A stretch of DNA of 64,000 bases from contig RQOL01000915.1 in the NCBI GenBank assembly GCA_013076295.1, forward strand, positions 1,178,001 to 1,242,000. Reading direction: 5' to 3'. The notes under the pieces are model-generated. The model was not told the origin of the DNA, did not search any database, and was given only the letters and a program-made list of their open reading frames with translations. The first letter of the stretch is position 1. The number at the start of each line of letters is the position of its first letter. The translations under genes were made by a program, and so were the position numbers. This DNA is from Sanderia malayensis. Lineage: Eukaryota > Cnidaria > Scyphozoa > Semaeostomeae > Pelagiidae. This document shows, one piece after another, positions 52,498 to 64,000 of this stretch.

Positions 52498-55400
52498 TTC
52501 TAATCATGCCATCCTTTGTGAGTAGTGGAGCATACTTGAACAGCAAACTTCTTCTTGAAACCATATTGCCTTTCTCAAGAGCATTCATCTCATTTGGGAA
52601 AGCTCCGAGTTGTACGAGTCGCAAGATCGAGATTTCACCTTTCTCCAGCAATTCCACTGTTAAATGGCGAGACTCACCCACTTCTGTTCTTGGTTTTCTT
52701 CTGATCAGATTCATGAATTTACGAACAGCCAATAAAATCCAGGCCATTACTCTCTTCATCTTCACCCAGTTTGATATTCGTGTTGCCAGTGTATTCGCCA
52801 GTGTTTGTTCTTCTATTCCAAGAACGGCACAGCTGTTTTTCACTTCTGGGTCATCAAAATCCATCTCCAAATCTGTAGCATCATTTCGCCATTCTGATTC
52901 TGGTTGCCATAGGAATTTCGGTCCAGAAAACCAAAGGCCGTCAGACAAATCTCTCACTTTCTGGACACCTCTTGAGGCCAGATCAGCTGGATTTTCCCTT
53001 GTATTGACATAGCGCCACTGTTCTGGAACTGTCACACTCCTGATGACCTCAACACGGTTTGCCACAAACGTATGATATCTTGCTCGGTCGTTGGCAATGT
53101 ACTTCAGGACTGCTGTACTGTCTGTCCAAAATACCGTCTTGCTGATTCGAAAATCGAGCTCTCTTTCCACCATGTTTGCCATTCTTACAGCGAGCGTTGC
53201 GGCCGTCAATTCTAGTCTGGGAATGGTGATCTTCTTCAATGGAGCAACTCGTCCCTTAGAAAACGCCAAGGAGCAATAAATACCGTCTTCTTCACCAGAT
53301 GATCGGACATAGATTGTGATTCCGTAACCCAGCTCACTTGCATCACTGAATACATGTAGCGCTCGATGAGTCACTTCTCCGAAATCGCTTGGCACATAGC
53401 ACCGGTTGATCTTTATTTCTTTGATGTCTTCAGTGCACTTCAACCACTTGTCCCATTTCATCATGACATTCTCATCTGGTTGATCATCCCATCCGGCATT
53501 TTGCTTGCACATATCTTGTAAGATGTTCTTAGCTGGCATAAGCAAAGGGGTGACGAAACCAAGAGGATCATAAATAGAACTCACTACTGACAACATGGTC
53601 CTTCTCGTACTGTTCATCACCTTGAAGTTGCACTGGAACTGAAACTGGTCATCTTCAGGATTCCACAGGATTCCGAGTGTCTTTTCTGGTGGCAGCTGGG
53701 AAGAATCTAAATCCAAACTTCTTAGTCCCTTTGACAAATCTTCGGGTGGAATCTCGGCCAAAACTTCCCTCCGATTACTGCACCACTTCGTAAGGTTGAA
53801 TCCTCCTTCTTTACACAAGCACTTCATCTCTTTGACCATTGTGATGGCTTCATCTACCGTTTGGACGGACTTCAGGCAATCATCCATGTAGAAATCTTCA
53901 TTCAGGGTCCTTACAGTTTCCAAACTCGCCTCGCTTCTGTTATCTAAGCCGGTTTTCTTCAGTCCATAATTTGCACAGGATGGAGAAGACGCTGCTCCAA
54001 ACAAGTGTACAGTCATTCTGTATGCCTTCGGCTTCTGCAAGACATCACCATCTGGCCACCACAAGAATCTTAGAAAGTCTCTTTGTCTTTCTGGGACATT
54101 AACTTGATAAAACATGCACTCTACATCACTGGAAAACGCCACTGGAAACTTCCTGAACCTCAACAGGATTCCTTGCAGACTGTTCAGTAAATTTGGTCCG
54201 GGTAAGAGAACGTCATTTAGGGAGATTCCATCACATTTCGCAGCACAGTCGAATACCACTCTGATCTTTCCAGGTTTCTGAGGGTGGTAAATACCATGAT
54301 GAGGTATGTACCATTCTCTCCCGTTGCCGACTTCCACTGCATTTGGTACCTCTTCTGCATACCCTTTGTCAACCATATCCTGCAGGAAAGCTTTGTAGTC
54401 ATGACGAAACTGATCGTTCTTGGACATCCTTTTCTTCAAACTCTGAAGTCTGTTTTCAGCCATTCTCAGATTGCATGGTAACTTCAATTCTGGATCACGA
54501 ATAGGAAGATCAACTCGATAGTGGCCATCTACCAAGATGCAAGATTCATCCATCACCTTCATGAATCGTTTATCTTCCCACGACCATTCTCTCTTGTCAT
54601 CTGCTGCTCTTTCTGGGAAGTCAAAGTCCAAGCTTGCTCTGTATAGCTTCTCCAAACTGACATCTGCGCATACGTAGTTGCTGATGGTTGGCATTTTCTG
54701 TTTCTTTGAGACTCCCCAGACAACCCATCCAAGCACTGTCTTCGTAGCAAATGGACTTCCAACTGGACCTGTAACAACATCCGTGGGAGCTAACGCTGCA
54801 GGAACGTTGTTTCCGATCAGTACATCTATACTTGCATTGATCCTTGTGTCAGGAAGGCTTATCGTCTTCAGATGACTCCATGCAGCCAGGTCTTTACTGG
54901 TAGGTATCTGCCACGCTTCTACTGGTAGGTTCGGCTTGGTGAACACCGTAGGTAAATCGACTAGAACCTCTTCACCGTCAGGGGCTGATATCTGCAATCC
55001 ATGGATCATTGTTGTCTGCTGATTTACAGTATTTCCCATCGTCTTGAGACTGATTGTTGTTTTCCTCCCTGCAACCTTCAGCTTCTCTGCAAGACTCTCG
55101 GTTATGAATGAAACATTGCTGCCAGGGTCGAGAAATGCATTACATGTCACCATTTTAGATCCTGCAAACACTTTGACAGGGATGATAGGCATTGCACATC
55201 TTCCACTGGCAACTGCGTTAGAAGCTCCCGACTGTCCCGGATCTGCTGGATTCTCGTCTTGCTTCTTGGACCGTTCTTCAGCGCTGTAATTATGCAGAAG
55301 AATGTGGTGTTTTTTCTCGCAAACAGCACAGCTGTATTTCGAAGGACATCCTGTAGACAAATGTCCCTTTCCCAAGCAGTTAAAACAAAGTTTCTTTGTT

Positions 55401-56110
55401 CTCACGAGACTTCTTCTTTCAGTCAAGTTGCTTTCCTTCAGCTTTGGACATTCTCTGATGCGGTGAGATTCGTCACAACCCCAACATTTCAGTCCTTCGG
55501 AAGCATTAGTTGCCGCTGTCATAACCTTTGGTTTCTTCTGTTCTCTTCTCTGCGAACACGAGAGAGCGTTTCTGCCCCAGACTGGGTCATTCAACTTCTT
55601 GGCCTCTGACTCGACAAATTCCACTAAATTCGAGAACTTCGCCATCTTTCCGTTTTCATTCAACGTCTGTACAACTGTTCGCCATCGATCATGCATGTAG
55701 ACTGGAAGTTTCTTCAACATCTGACGAAGGTTTTCTGTATGCTCCAGTATGTTCATGGTTCCAATACATCGTGTTGCAGCTTCACATTCTTTCAAAAACA
55801 CCGAAAACGCATCAAGAGACTTCGGGTCGTCAGCTCTAATCATGGGCCATTGTAACGCTTGCTGGACATAACTGTTAGCCATCACCTCGGCATCTCCGTA
55901 ATGTCTTGACAACTCTTTGACGGCTGCTTTGAATCCAACATCAGAAGGCAAAAACGAGTATCCTGTAACAACGCGATGAGCTTCTCCTATTGTATACTGT
56001 TCTAGATAAGCCATCTTTTCGTCATCGGTGCAAATGTTCTCTATTCTGGACTTGAACTGCCACATGAACTTGGTATAAGACAAACAATCTCCATCAAACT
56101 TCTTTATTTC
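52394..56110 (-). pseudogene. BEL gag C-part, protease, reverse transcriptase and RNase H
   Basis: One long frame. The gag second half ends in zinc knuckles (CWGCDESHRIRECP, CFNCLGKGHLSTGCP, CAVCEKKHH). The aspartic protease follows (AFLDPGSNVSFI, with DPG where retroviral-type proteases have D-S/T-G; DPG variants are usual in BEL). The RT has RVVFDCAAKCDGISLNDVLL, FSSDVECMFYQVNV and FYMDDCL. RNase H has HVFSDASELGYG and VFWTDSTAVLKY. The linker to integrase ends with GRIGKADVSYEARHPVVLPK, after which the deletion shifts the frame. Except for that end and the TAG upstream (56111-56113), the frame is uninterrupted over more than 1200 codons, in keeping with the young LTRs. Confidence 0.92.
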
Positions 56111-56899
56111 CTAGTGTGGCTTTTCAAGCTCCAGAAGAACCTTATCAAGACTTCGCAAAGTTGACCTTTTTCCTCCTAAGCTCTCACCATCGATATTGTG
56201 GAGACCTTCATCCTCACTATCTCTTCCTTGTTTGTCTAACATGCCATTATACACAACGTCTTCGCCCAAGTCTTGACTATCAGCATCCTCATGCTCCATT
56301 TCCAGAATCATTTGACTTCTCGACTGAGATCTCACAATCTCTTCTCTAATGCGACTTCTTTCCTTCTCTTGTTGCAACTTCATTTCCATCAACTTAACCT
56401 TTCGCTCGAGTTCTTGTTTCTCTTCCAGAAACATTTCCATTTTCTTCAATTCTTCCATCCTCCTGGCCTCTGCTGCAAGTCTGGCTGATGACTTCTTACT
56501 TGATGATCTAGATCGTTGCGAAGATCCACTTTGCTCATCAACGTTTCCCAGAAACCATTCTTCAGCCCTTGACTTGATATTCGATATCCAAATATCCTTA
56601 TCATGAAACCAGGTGTCACAGTACTGTCTTCTGCCATCTTCACTCAAAAGAGAAGAATACGCATCGTCAGCCTGCATGAACGATTCGTACAATTCCATCC
56701 ATCGGGCATATAGAACTTTCGCTTCTTCCACAGAACGCTTCTCGGCCATGAACGATCTCAGATCTTCCGACACAGATTTGAGACTCTTCCATGCTTCCCC
56801 AACGGCTTTGCACTTCAGTTCCAATTGGTATTCGCGGCCTTTCTCAGTGGCTTTTCTATCTCTGGACGTCATCTTGTTCACATCAGTCTGGCAGAACAC
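56111..56899 (-). pseudogene. BEL gag N-terminal part, ended by in-frame TAG
   Basis: 262 codons rich in charged residues, with a long coiled coil (RRMEELKKMEMFLEEKQELE, KVKLMEMKLQQEKERSRIRE), the usual N-terminal gag arrangement in BEL/Pao. The TAG at 56111-56113 lies in the same frame as the following pol frame, right before the conserved FDGD motif of gag. It interrupts gag itself, not the gag-pol border, so it is more likely a nonsense mutation than programmed readthrough. Confidence 0.85.
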
Positions 56900-56989
56900 G
56901 ATCTCGAATCTTCTTCAATAGATCCACACCAAGGTCAGTTGTTAATTTTCATGTGATTGCTTTGAGGCACGACGCAGAGAATACACGGA

Positions 56990-57341
56990 GTTTTTAATGC
57001 GATATCCGTAGATTCGATTAACAACTGTATCCTACTGCCGCAGCAGATCACATTGGCCTGCCTTGAGCCTCTCAGGCTCCCAATGAATTACAACTAAACT
57101 ACACGCGTATATATACTTACAATGTAGTCCCTAAGGTATCTAACACGAGGCTTGCCTGTATGCTTAGCAACAAAGGAATACTTAAGATTCCAGAATAGCT
57201 ACAATACCAGCTATTATAATCACCCAACAATACAAAGAAAACAAAAGCACGACCACGTGTGCGAATCCGTACAGGGCGCACAAACAACAACTACACGGCC
57301 TAAAGTCCTGTCTTCTAAAACAATGAAAGTTCGCATTAACA
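56990..57341 (-). repeat. 5' LTR of the BEL element
   Basis: Gapless partner of 51061-51412. Between it and gag lies about 90 bp of leader (56900-56989), with GATCCACACCAAGG (minus TGGTGTGGATC) as a possible primer-binding region; the matching tRNA is not identified. Confidence 0.9.
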
Positions 57342-60300
57342 CTTATATACACTATACACATTCAATCTACTGTTATATACGTCTGTTTACTACATATTCA
57401 CTTATTCAGAGATATATCCTAGAATGTACCTCCACCATGCTTATGTATATATACACTATACACATTCTATCTACTGCTATATACGTCTGTTTACTATATT
57501 GACACATATTGAAAAGTATATCCTAGAATGCACTTCCACCATGCATATATACACTACATTCATTCTATCTACTGTTATATACGTCTGTTTACTATATCTA
57601 CACTTATTCCTGAATATATCCTAGAATGTACTTCCACCATGCTTATATACACTATATTCGTCCTATCTACTGCTATATACGTCTGTTTACTGTATCCACA
57701 TATATTCAGAAATATATTCTAGAATGTACATCACCGTCCTTATATACACTACATGCATTCTATCTACTGCTATATACGTCTGTTTACTGTATCTACATAT
57801 ATTCAGAAGTATATCCTAAATGTACTTCACCGTCCTTATATACACTACATACATTCTATCTACTGTTATATACGTCTGTTTACTATATCTACACATATTG
57901 AAAAGTATATCCTAGAATGTACTTCCACCATGCATATATACACTACATTCATTCTATCTACCGTTATAGTAAACAAACAAAGAAAAAACTCTTCTATTCT
58001 GCTACTGGCAGTTTCATGTCTTACTTTAAGACAATCCTCAGGCAACTAAAAAGATTCGTTACAATACAAACTAAAAACGTTCCAATGATTTCGTTTTCCC
58101 TATACAAATACAAATATCTACCGTTATACAAATATCTACCGTTATATACGTCGGTTTACTATATATACACCTATTCCATAATATATCCTAGAATGTACTT
58201 TCACTGTGCTTATATACGCTATACACATTCTATCTACCGTTATATACGTCTGTTTACTATATATACACTTATTCCATAATATATCCTAGAATGTACTTCC
58301 ACCATGCTTATGTATATATACACTATACACATTCTATCTACTGTTATATACGTCTGTTTACTATATCTACAGTTATTCCTTAATATATCCTAGAATGTAC
58401 TTCCACCATGCTTATATACACTATATTCGTCCTATCTACTGTTATATACGTCTGTTTACTGTATCCACATATATTCAGAAGTATATCCTAGAATGTAGTT
58501 CACCGTCCTTATATACACTACATACATTCTATCTACTGTTATATACGTCTGTTTACTATACCTACACATATTGAAAAGTATATCCTAGAATGTATTTCCA
58601 CCATGCATATATACACTACATTCATTCTATCTACCGTTATATACGTCTGTTTACTATATATACACTTATTCCATAATATATCCTAGAATGTACTTCCACC
58701 ATGCTTATGTATATATACACTATACACATTCTATCTACTGTTATACACGTCTGTTTACTATATCTACACTTATTCCTTAATATATCCTAGAATGTACTTC
58801 CACCATGTATATGTATATATACACTATACACATTCTATCTATTGTTATACACGTCTGTTTACTGTATCCACATATATTCAGAAATATATCCTAGAATTTA
58901 CTTCCACCATGCTTATGTATATATACACTATACACATTCTATCTACTGTTATATACGTCTGTTTACTATATATACACTTATTCCATATGATATCCTAGAA
59001 TGTACTTCCACCATGCTTATGTATATATACACTATACACATTCTATCTACTGTTATATACGTCTGTTTACTGTATCCACATATATTCAGAAATATATTCT
59101 AGAATGTACTTCACCGTCCTTATATACACTACATACATTCTATCTACTGTTATATACGTCTGTTTACTATATCTACACTTATTCCTGAATATATCCTAGA
59201 ATGTACTTCCACCATGCTTATATACACTATATTCGTCCTATCTACTGTTATATACGTCTGTTTACTGTATCCACATATATTCAGAAATATATTCTAGAAT
59301 GTACATCACCGTCCTTATATACACTACATGCATTCTATCTACTGCTATATACGTCTGTTTACTGTATCTACATATATTCAGAAGTATATCCTAGAATGTA
59401 CTTCACCGTCCTTATATACACTACATACATTCTATCTACTGTTATATACGTCTGTTTACTATATCTACACTTATTCCTGAATATATCCTAGAATGTACTT
59501 CCACCATGCATATATACACTACATTCATTCTATCTACCGTTATAGTAAACAAACAAAGAATAAACTCTTCTATTCTGCTACTGGCAGTTTCATGTCTTAC
59601 TTTAAGACAATCCTCAGGCAACTAAAAAGATTCCTTACAATACAAACTAAAAACGTTCCAATGATTTCGTTTTCCCTATAGAAATACAAATATCTACCGT
59701 TATACAAATATCTACCGTTATATACGTCTGTTTACTATATATACACCTATTCCATAATATATCCTAGAATGTACTTTCACTGTGCTTATATACGCTATAC
59801 ACATTCTATCTACCGTTATATACGTCTGTTTACTATATATACACTTATTCCATAATATATCCTAGAATGTACTTCCACCATGCTTATGTATATATACACT
59901 ATACACATTCTATCTACTGTTATATACGTCTGTTTACTATATCTACACTTATTCCTTAATATATCCTAGAATGTACTTCCACCATGCTTATATACACTAT
60001 ATTCGTCCTATCTACTGTTATATACGTCTGTTTACTGTATCCACATATATTCAGAAATATATCCTAGAATTTACTTCCACCATGCTTATGTATATATACA
60101 CTATACACATTCTATCTACTGTTATATACGTCTGTTTACTATAAATACACTTATTCCATAATATATCCTAGAATGTACTTCCACCATGCTTTTGTATATA
60201 TACACTATACACATTCTATCTACTGTTATATACGTCTGTTTACTATATCTACACTTATGCCTCAATATATCCTAGAATGTACTTTCACCATGCTTATGTG

Positions 60301-61300
60301 TATATACACTATACACATTCTATCTACTGTTATATACGTCTGTTTACTATATCTACACTTATTCCTTAATATATCCTAGAATGTACTTCCACCATGCTTA
60401 TGTATATACACACTATACACATTCTATCTACTGTTATACACGTCTGTTTACTGTATCCACATATATTCAGAAATATATTCTAGAATGTACATCACCGTCC
60501 TTATATACACTACATGCATTCTATCTACTGCTATATACGTCTGTTTACTGTATCTACATATATTCAGAAATATATCCTAGAATGTACTACCACCATGCTT
60601 CTGTATATATACACTATACACATTCTATCTACTGTTATATACGACTGTTCACTATATATACACTTATTCCATAATATATCCTTGAATGTACTTCCACCAT
60701 GCTTATGTATATATACACTATACACATTCTATCTACTGTTATATACGTCTGTTTACTATATCTACACTTATTCCTTAATATATCCTAGAATGTACTTCCA
60801 CCATGCTTATGTATATATACACTATACACATTCTATCTACTGTTATATACGTCTGTTTACTGTATCCACATATATTCAGAAATATATTCTAGAATGTACA
60901 TCACCGTCCTTATATACACTACATGCATTCTATCTACTGCTATATACGTCTGTTTACTGTATCTACATATATTCAGAAATATATCCTAGAATGTACTACC
61001 ACCATGCTTCTGTATATATACACTATACACATTCTATCTACTGTTATATACGACTGTTCACTATATATACACTTATTCCATAATATATCCTTGAATGTAC
61101 TTCCACCATGCTTATGTATATATACACTATACACATTCTATGTACTGTTATATACGTCTGTTTACTATATCTACACTTATTCCTTAATATATCCTAGAAT
61201 GTACTTCCACCATGCTTATGTATATATACACTATACACATTCTATCTACTGTTATATACGTCTGTTTACTAAATCTACACATATTCAGAAATATAATGTA
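57342..61300. repeat. Minisatellite array 2, about 100-bp units with higher-order repeats
   Basis: About 40 units of the same kind as array 1, with several subtypes (ending ATGCATATATACACTACATT, CCGTCCTTATATACACTACA or ATGTATATATACACTATACA). Two higher-order periods are clear. A unique block, CTCTTCTATTCTGCTACTGG, occurs at about 57990 and 59566 (period 1576 bp). Blocks at 60514 and 60923 repeat at 409 bp, sharing the rare variants CGACTGTTCACT and TCCTTGAATG. Open Tyr-rich frames here are by-products of the repeat. Confidence 0.95.
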
Positions 61301-61554
61301 ATGTATTGTACCTCTATGCATTGTTTCAGGACCCTTTAGGATATATATGACTTGAACAATGTTCCTAGGTAAAGGTAGGCCCTTAGCTCCTATAGGATAT
61401 ATATATGAATTTAATGTTTCGGGACCTTATAGGACGCATACATCGGGGACTAACCGAAATTTCGCTTTGTAAAGCCCTACTACGCATGCTCCAATGATTC
61501 AAAAACGACGTCATGCCAAATTCCAAAGACTTACTACGGTTCATATCCCCAACA
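61301..61554. other. Spacer, no gene
   Basis: Contains two or three copies of a TTTAGGATATATATGA-like word (61335, 61400, 61430), otherwise nothing recognised. Confidence 0.4.
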
Positions 61555-62048
61555 ATTTAGCAAAGGTCTGGTTTCTTGTCAGTGCTCACTATGTTTAATT
61601 GAAAACCAGTAGCTTTCCAGTTTCTACAGCTTGGGTTATGAAGACTTGCCAAGTTGTCCATTACTAATTTTTTTTCATAAACCTTAAAGTATCTTGAGCT
61701 GAGCCACTTATCCACTAGGCTTTTGTTAATGAGAGCACTGCTTTTTTGTCAGCATGCACTATATTTATCTGAGAACAAGAAACTGTTACAAAGTTTGGAG
61801 CTCAGATCATACATTGCTGTCAAGCTTCGTGTAATAAAGTCCTTTATCAGAAACAGAGCTTTTTTAAGGCGACCCCAGTCTTTTGCCAAGTCAGCAAGTA
61901 ACCTTAAATATAGGCAAAGCGTGTGTTTTCCAACTTGTCATGTTCACGGAAAGCCATTAAATTTTGACAGTGAAATTTTCATTTATTCTTTTCATTTGTG
62001 CTGTTTTAGCAAAGCTTTGGTTTCTTGCCAGTACTGACTATGTTTAAT
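61555..62048. repeat. 450-bp repeat, distant copy joined to a second AGACCCC element
   Basis: One complete monomer plus the start of the next, in the same order as 21630-22009/30016-30100/38760. It ends CTTGCCAGTACTGACTATGT followed by TTAAT, then AGACCCC. The TTGCCAG variant and the exact join are the same as at 45544/45545. Confidence 0.88.
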
Positions 62049-64000
62049 AGACCCCTTGCACAATTCATTTTCAACGCGAGGCTCAAATTTGAGAACGAGG
62101 TGATAGGTGTAGTAGATTTTAACTTAACCTGCAGTTACCGAAGTGGACACCGCAAACTATCAATTGTCGCTCGATTTATTTACCTGTTTTATTTAAAAAC
62201 ATGGATCAATTCAGAGCACTGTTACCGGAAGATAAGTTAGTTAATTGCCTGGATGATTTGAGGAAGTTAACTGTGAAGGAATTGAAAGTGATCTTAGTTG
62301 CTTACAAAGAGAAAATTTCGGGCTCAAAAGCGGACCTCATTCTGAGGGCCTATGCCATTCTTTCTCGGATAAAGAAGCAAGAAGGAGATAATTCTTGTTC
62401 TGCTGTAACACCTCCATCAATTGACGCATATTGCAAATATGAGAAAATCATGAAAAGTAGATGCAGTCATTTACCATGGACATCTGATCTCAGAGGCACA
62501 CCAATCTTTTCTTTCGTTCAGCTGTATGACTATCTTGTGATCCGAACGACGAAGTTCAAGCATATTAAATTGAAGAGCACTTCATATAAAAAGCTGAAAT
62601 CCTTCCAATTCTTTTATGAAGGCTATATCAAATCGTTCTCTGTGGCAAAAGATGCAAGTTCAACATATTTTGATGTGCGTATGAAAGCGTCAATGAAGAA
62701 TGTCTTATACAAAGTTAATGTTGTTTTGTCTTCTGATTCTGGTGATGTTTCTTGTGCAGCTTGTACATGCCCTGCTGGTTCTGGTTTATCTGGTTTTGGC
62801 AACTGTAATCATGTTGGTGGTGTCCTTTTTGCACTTGAAGATTTTAATTGAAAAGGTTATCAAAGCTGCCCACAACCAGTCTCTTGTACTTCTAAGTTAT
62901 GGAATGTTCCTTCATCTTCAACTTCAGTTTCTCCTGCTTCTATTGAGCAGATAATAATCCAGAAAATAAAATTTGGAAGTGATAACACTTTAGTAAAGAA
63001 ACCAGTCCATCAACATGACCCACGTAGAACCAAAGATCGCCAACTGCATGAAGAACGCTTTGAAAAGTTAAAGATTAGCCTTGCTTCATCTATACCCAAC
63101 AGTTGTTTTTTTGCCTTTCATTCCATGCCTGACATACAGCCTTCAAGTGATACATCCATTGTTGCCGAAGTGGTTGATGCATTAGACTCTCCATTTGAAG
63201 AACCCTTTGTTGAATTATCTGTTGCCAATCTCGCTGATCCTGTAATCTTCACTGATGATTATGATATATCTTGTGCTAATTTTAAAAACATGATGGAATT
63301 CTATGCTCAGTCTCATTTGATTCTGGACTCATCACAGATTATTGAAATTGAAAAGTCCACCCGTGGCCAATCATCCAATGATGCCTGGAAGCAACACAGA
63401 TTATATAGGATAACTGCATCTAATTTTTACTCAGCTGCAGTCAATAGAGTGGATCCCTCCTCAAAATTGAAATCAATGTTTTATTCCGAATTTTCTTCTG
63501 CCAGTACAAGACATGGTAAAATCTATGAACCACATGTTCGTTCTTTGTATTTGGATAAGATGAATAAAGCCCATTGCCATATATCGGTAGAAGAGCCAGG
63601 CCTCATCATCTCCAAATCTCATTCTTTTCTTGGTGCATCTTTAGATGGTATAGTTCGACATGGTAACATCTCCTGGGGACTTGAAATAAAATGTCCATTT
63701 TCAAAATTTTCAACTTCTCTTGAAGATGCACTTGCTGACAAGCATTTCTTTCTCACAAGAACGTCAAAGATCCACCTTAAGAAGAATCATCCTTATTATT
63801 ACCAAATTCAAGGGCAGATGTTTTGTTCTGGTTTGGACAGAGTTGATCTTGTTGTGTGGTTTGGTGATCATGAGCCATTATTTATCAAGTCCATTGAATA
63901 TGATGCTGATTTTATCCATTCATCCATTCTTCCCCAACTGTATCATTTCTATTGTAAAGCTGTATTACCAGAGTTTTTCACCAAGCGTGTCAAGAGAGGA
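62049..64000 (+). mobile_element. ISL2EU-type element, left part, runs off the window
   Basis: Starts AGACCCCTTGCACAATTC after AT (62047-62048). The first 80 or so bases show patchy likeness to the start at 45545 (for example AGGTGATAGGTGTAGTAG against AGGTTATAGATGTAGTGG). It carries a SAP-SWIM-YqaJ gene reading inward. A THAP-DDE transposase would be expected further right, outside the window. Confidence 0.6.
62201..64000 (+). pseudogene. SAP-SWIM-YqaJ nuclease gene, single in-frame TGA, 3' end outside window
   Basis: ATG at 62201 opens a frame that is continuous to the window end except for TGA at 62849-62851. Domains: SAP (LTVKELKVILVAYKEKISGS, residues about 25-55) for DNA binding, a central region, a SWIM finger (CTCPAGSGLSGFGNCNH, CxC...CxH), then after the TGA the YqaJ nuclease. 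Its motifs are LYRITASNFYSA, RHGKIYEPHV (Glu), FLGASLDGIV (Asp) and LEIKCPF (ExK), with YYYQIQGQMFCSGL near the end. All PD-(D/E)xK residues are present. The TGA follows the SWIM domain (LEDFN) and the next 383 codons stay open, so this is either a very recent nonsense mutation or a site used differently in the mRNA. It is related to 2040-2783 and to 11251-13018. Confidence 0.82.

Larger units (their letters stand above)
51035..57341 (-). mobile_element. BEL/Pao LTR retrotransposon inserted in the minisatellite
   Basis: Two direct LTR copies (51061-51412 and 56990-57341, plus an uncertain short outer part) flank a gag-pol region read on the minus strand. A polypurine tract (GGGGGTGGGGG on the minus strand, 51413-51423) abuts the TG of the 3' LTR. 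Minisatellite sequence resumes on both sides, so the element landed inside the array. Order gag-PR-RT-RH-IN and a YMDD RT identify BEL/Pao. LTR identity of about 98.9% indicates recent insertion. The coding region is defective. Confidence 0.9.

Noticed and set aside
56111..56113. Programmed stop-codon readthrough between gag and pol of the BEL element
   Set aside because: The TAG lies within gag, ahead of the FDGD motif and zinc knuckles, not at a gag-pol border, and no downstream pseudoknot is evident. A nonsense mutation is simpler.
51035..57360. A defined target duplication for the BEL element
   Set aside because: Both flanks are minisatellite, so short matches such as TATATACAC occur by chance; the outer LTR border is also unclear.
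57342..61300. Tyr/Ile-rich frames in the minisatellite as membrane proteins
   Set aside because: They are translations of tandem repeat units, change frame with unit subtype, and have no coding signal beyond the lack of stops.
50331..61300. CRISPR-like array
   Set aside because: Units are near-identical over their whole length with no unique spacers, and the setting is eukaryotic.

Overview
This 64 kb window looks like repeat-dense nuclear DNA of an animal, probably an aquatic invertebrate; a cnidarian is my best guess and is not proven. The evidence is spliced genes with GT..AG introns, A+T-rich sequence, and at least eight classes of eukaryotic transposable element. These are APE-type LINEs (one with a 2A-like motif), BEL/Pao, Polinton, ISL2EU, Helitron, MULE, hAT and an IS3EU-like element. 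I find no single-copy host gene, tRNA, rRNA or CRISPR. Every coding stretch I recognise belongs to, or travels with, a mobile element.

Layout. (1) 1-1448: 3' part of a Helitron-like element full of tandem repeats. 2040-2783 (-): remnant of a SAP+SWIM protein. 2905-8500: full-length LINE flanked by a 10-bp target duplication. (2) 8501-18780: a decayed Polinton/Maverick (integrase, penton-like protein, basic protein). It is split by an ISL2EU transposon at 9396-13159 (THAP-DDE transposase plus SWIM-YqaJ nuclease, AT target duplication) and by a second Helitron copy at 14611-15864. A broken hAT transposase lies at 18796-20622. (3) 21540-45544: a roughly 450-bp tandem repeat opened by successive insertions. 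They are an 8-kb MULE at 22010-30015 (itself holding two MITEs and a LINE tail), a CR1-like LINE at 30101-38759, and a minus-strand LINE at 38856-44835. The CR1-like LINE carries a complete IS3EU-like transposon with a HECT ubiquitin-ligase gene at 33499-38476. The minus-strand LINE carries a third Helitron copy at 41952-42771. (4) 45545-49799: an element starting AT|AGACCCC, with a THAP relic, a cysteine-rich protein gene and a divergent 841-codon gene with FEN1/PIN-like acidic motifs. (5) 50331-61300: an approximately 100-bp minisatellite with higher-order repeats, interrupted by a BEL/Pao element at about 51040-57341 (LTRs 98.9% identical). (6) 61555-62048: another copy of the 450-bp repeat, joined at the same base to a second AGACCCC element. 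That element encodes a SAP-SWIM-YqaJ protein which runs off the window.

How it fits together. Target-site duplications or exact empty sites can be read for most insertions, so their relative order can be worked out. The most unusual content is the HECT E3 ligase carried inside a DDE transposon, the FEN/PIN-like gene paired with a zinc-ligand protein in a THAP-type element, and the shared 450-bp-repeat/AGACCCC junction at two loci 16.5 kb apart. Superfamily names come from remembered motif patterns, not searches.
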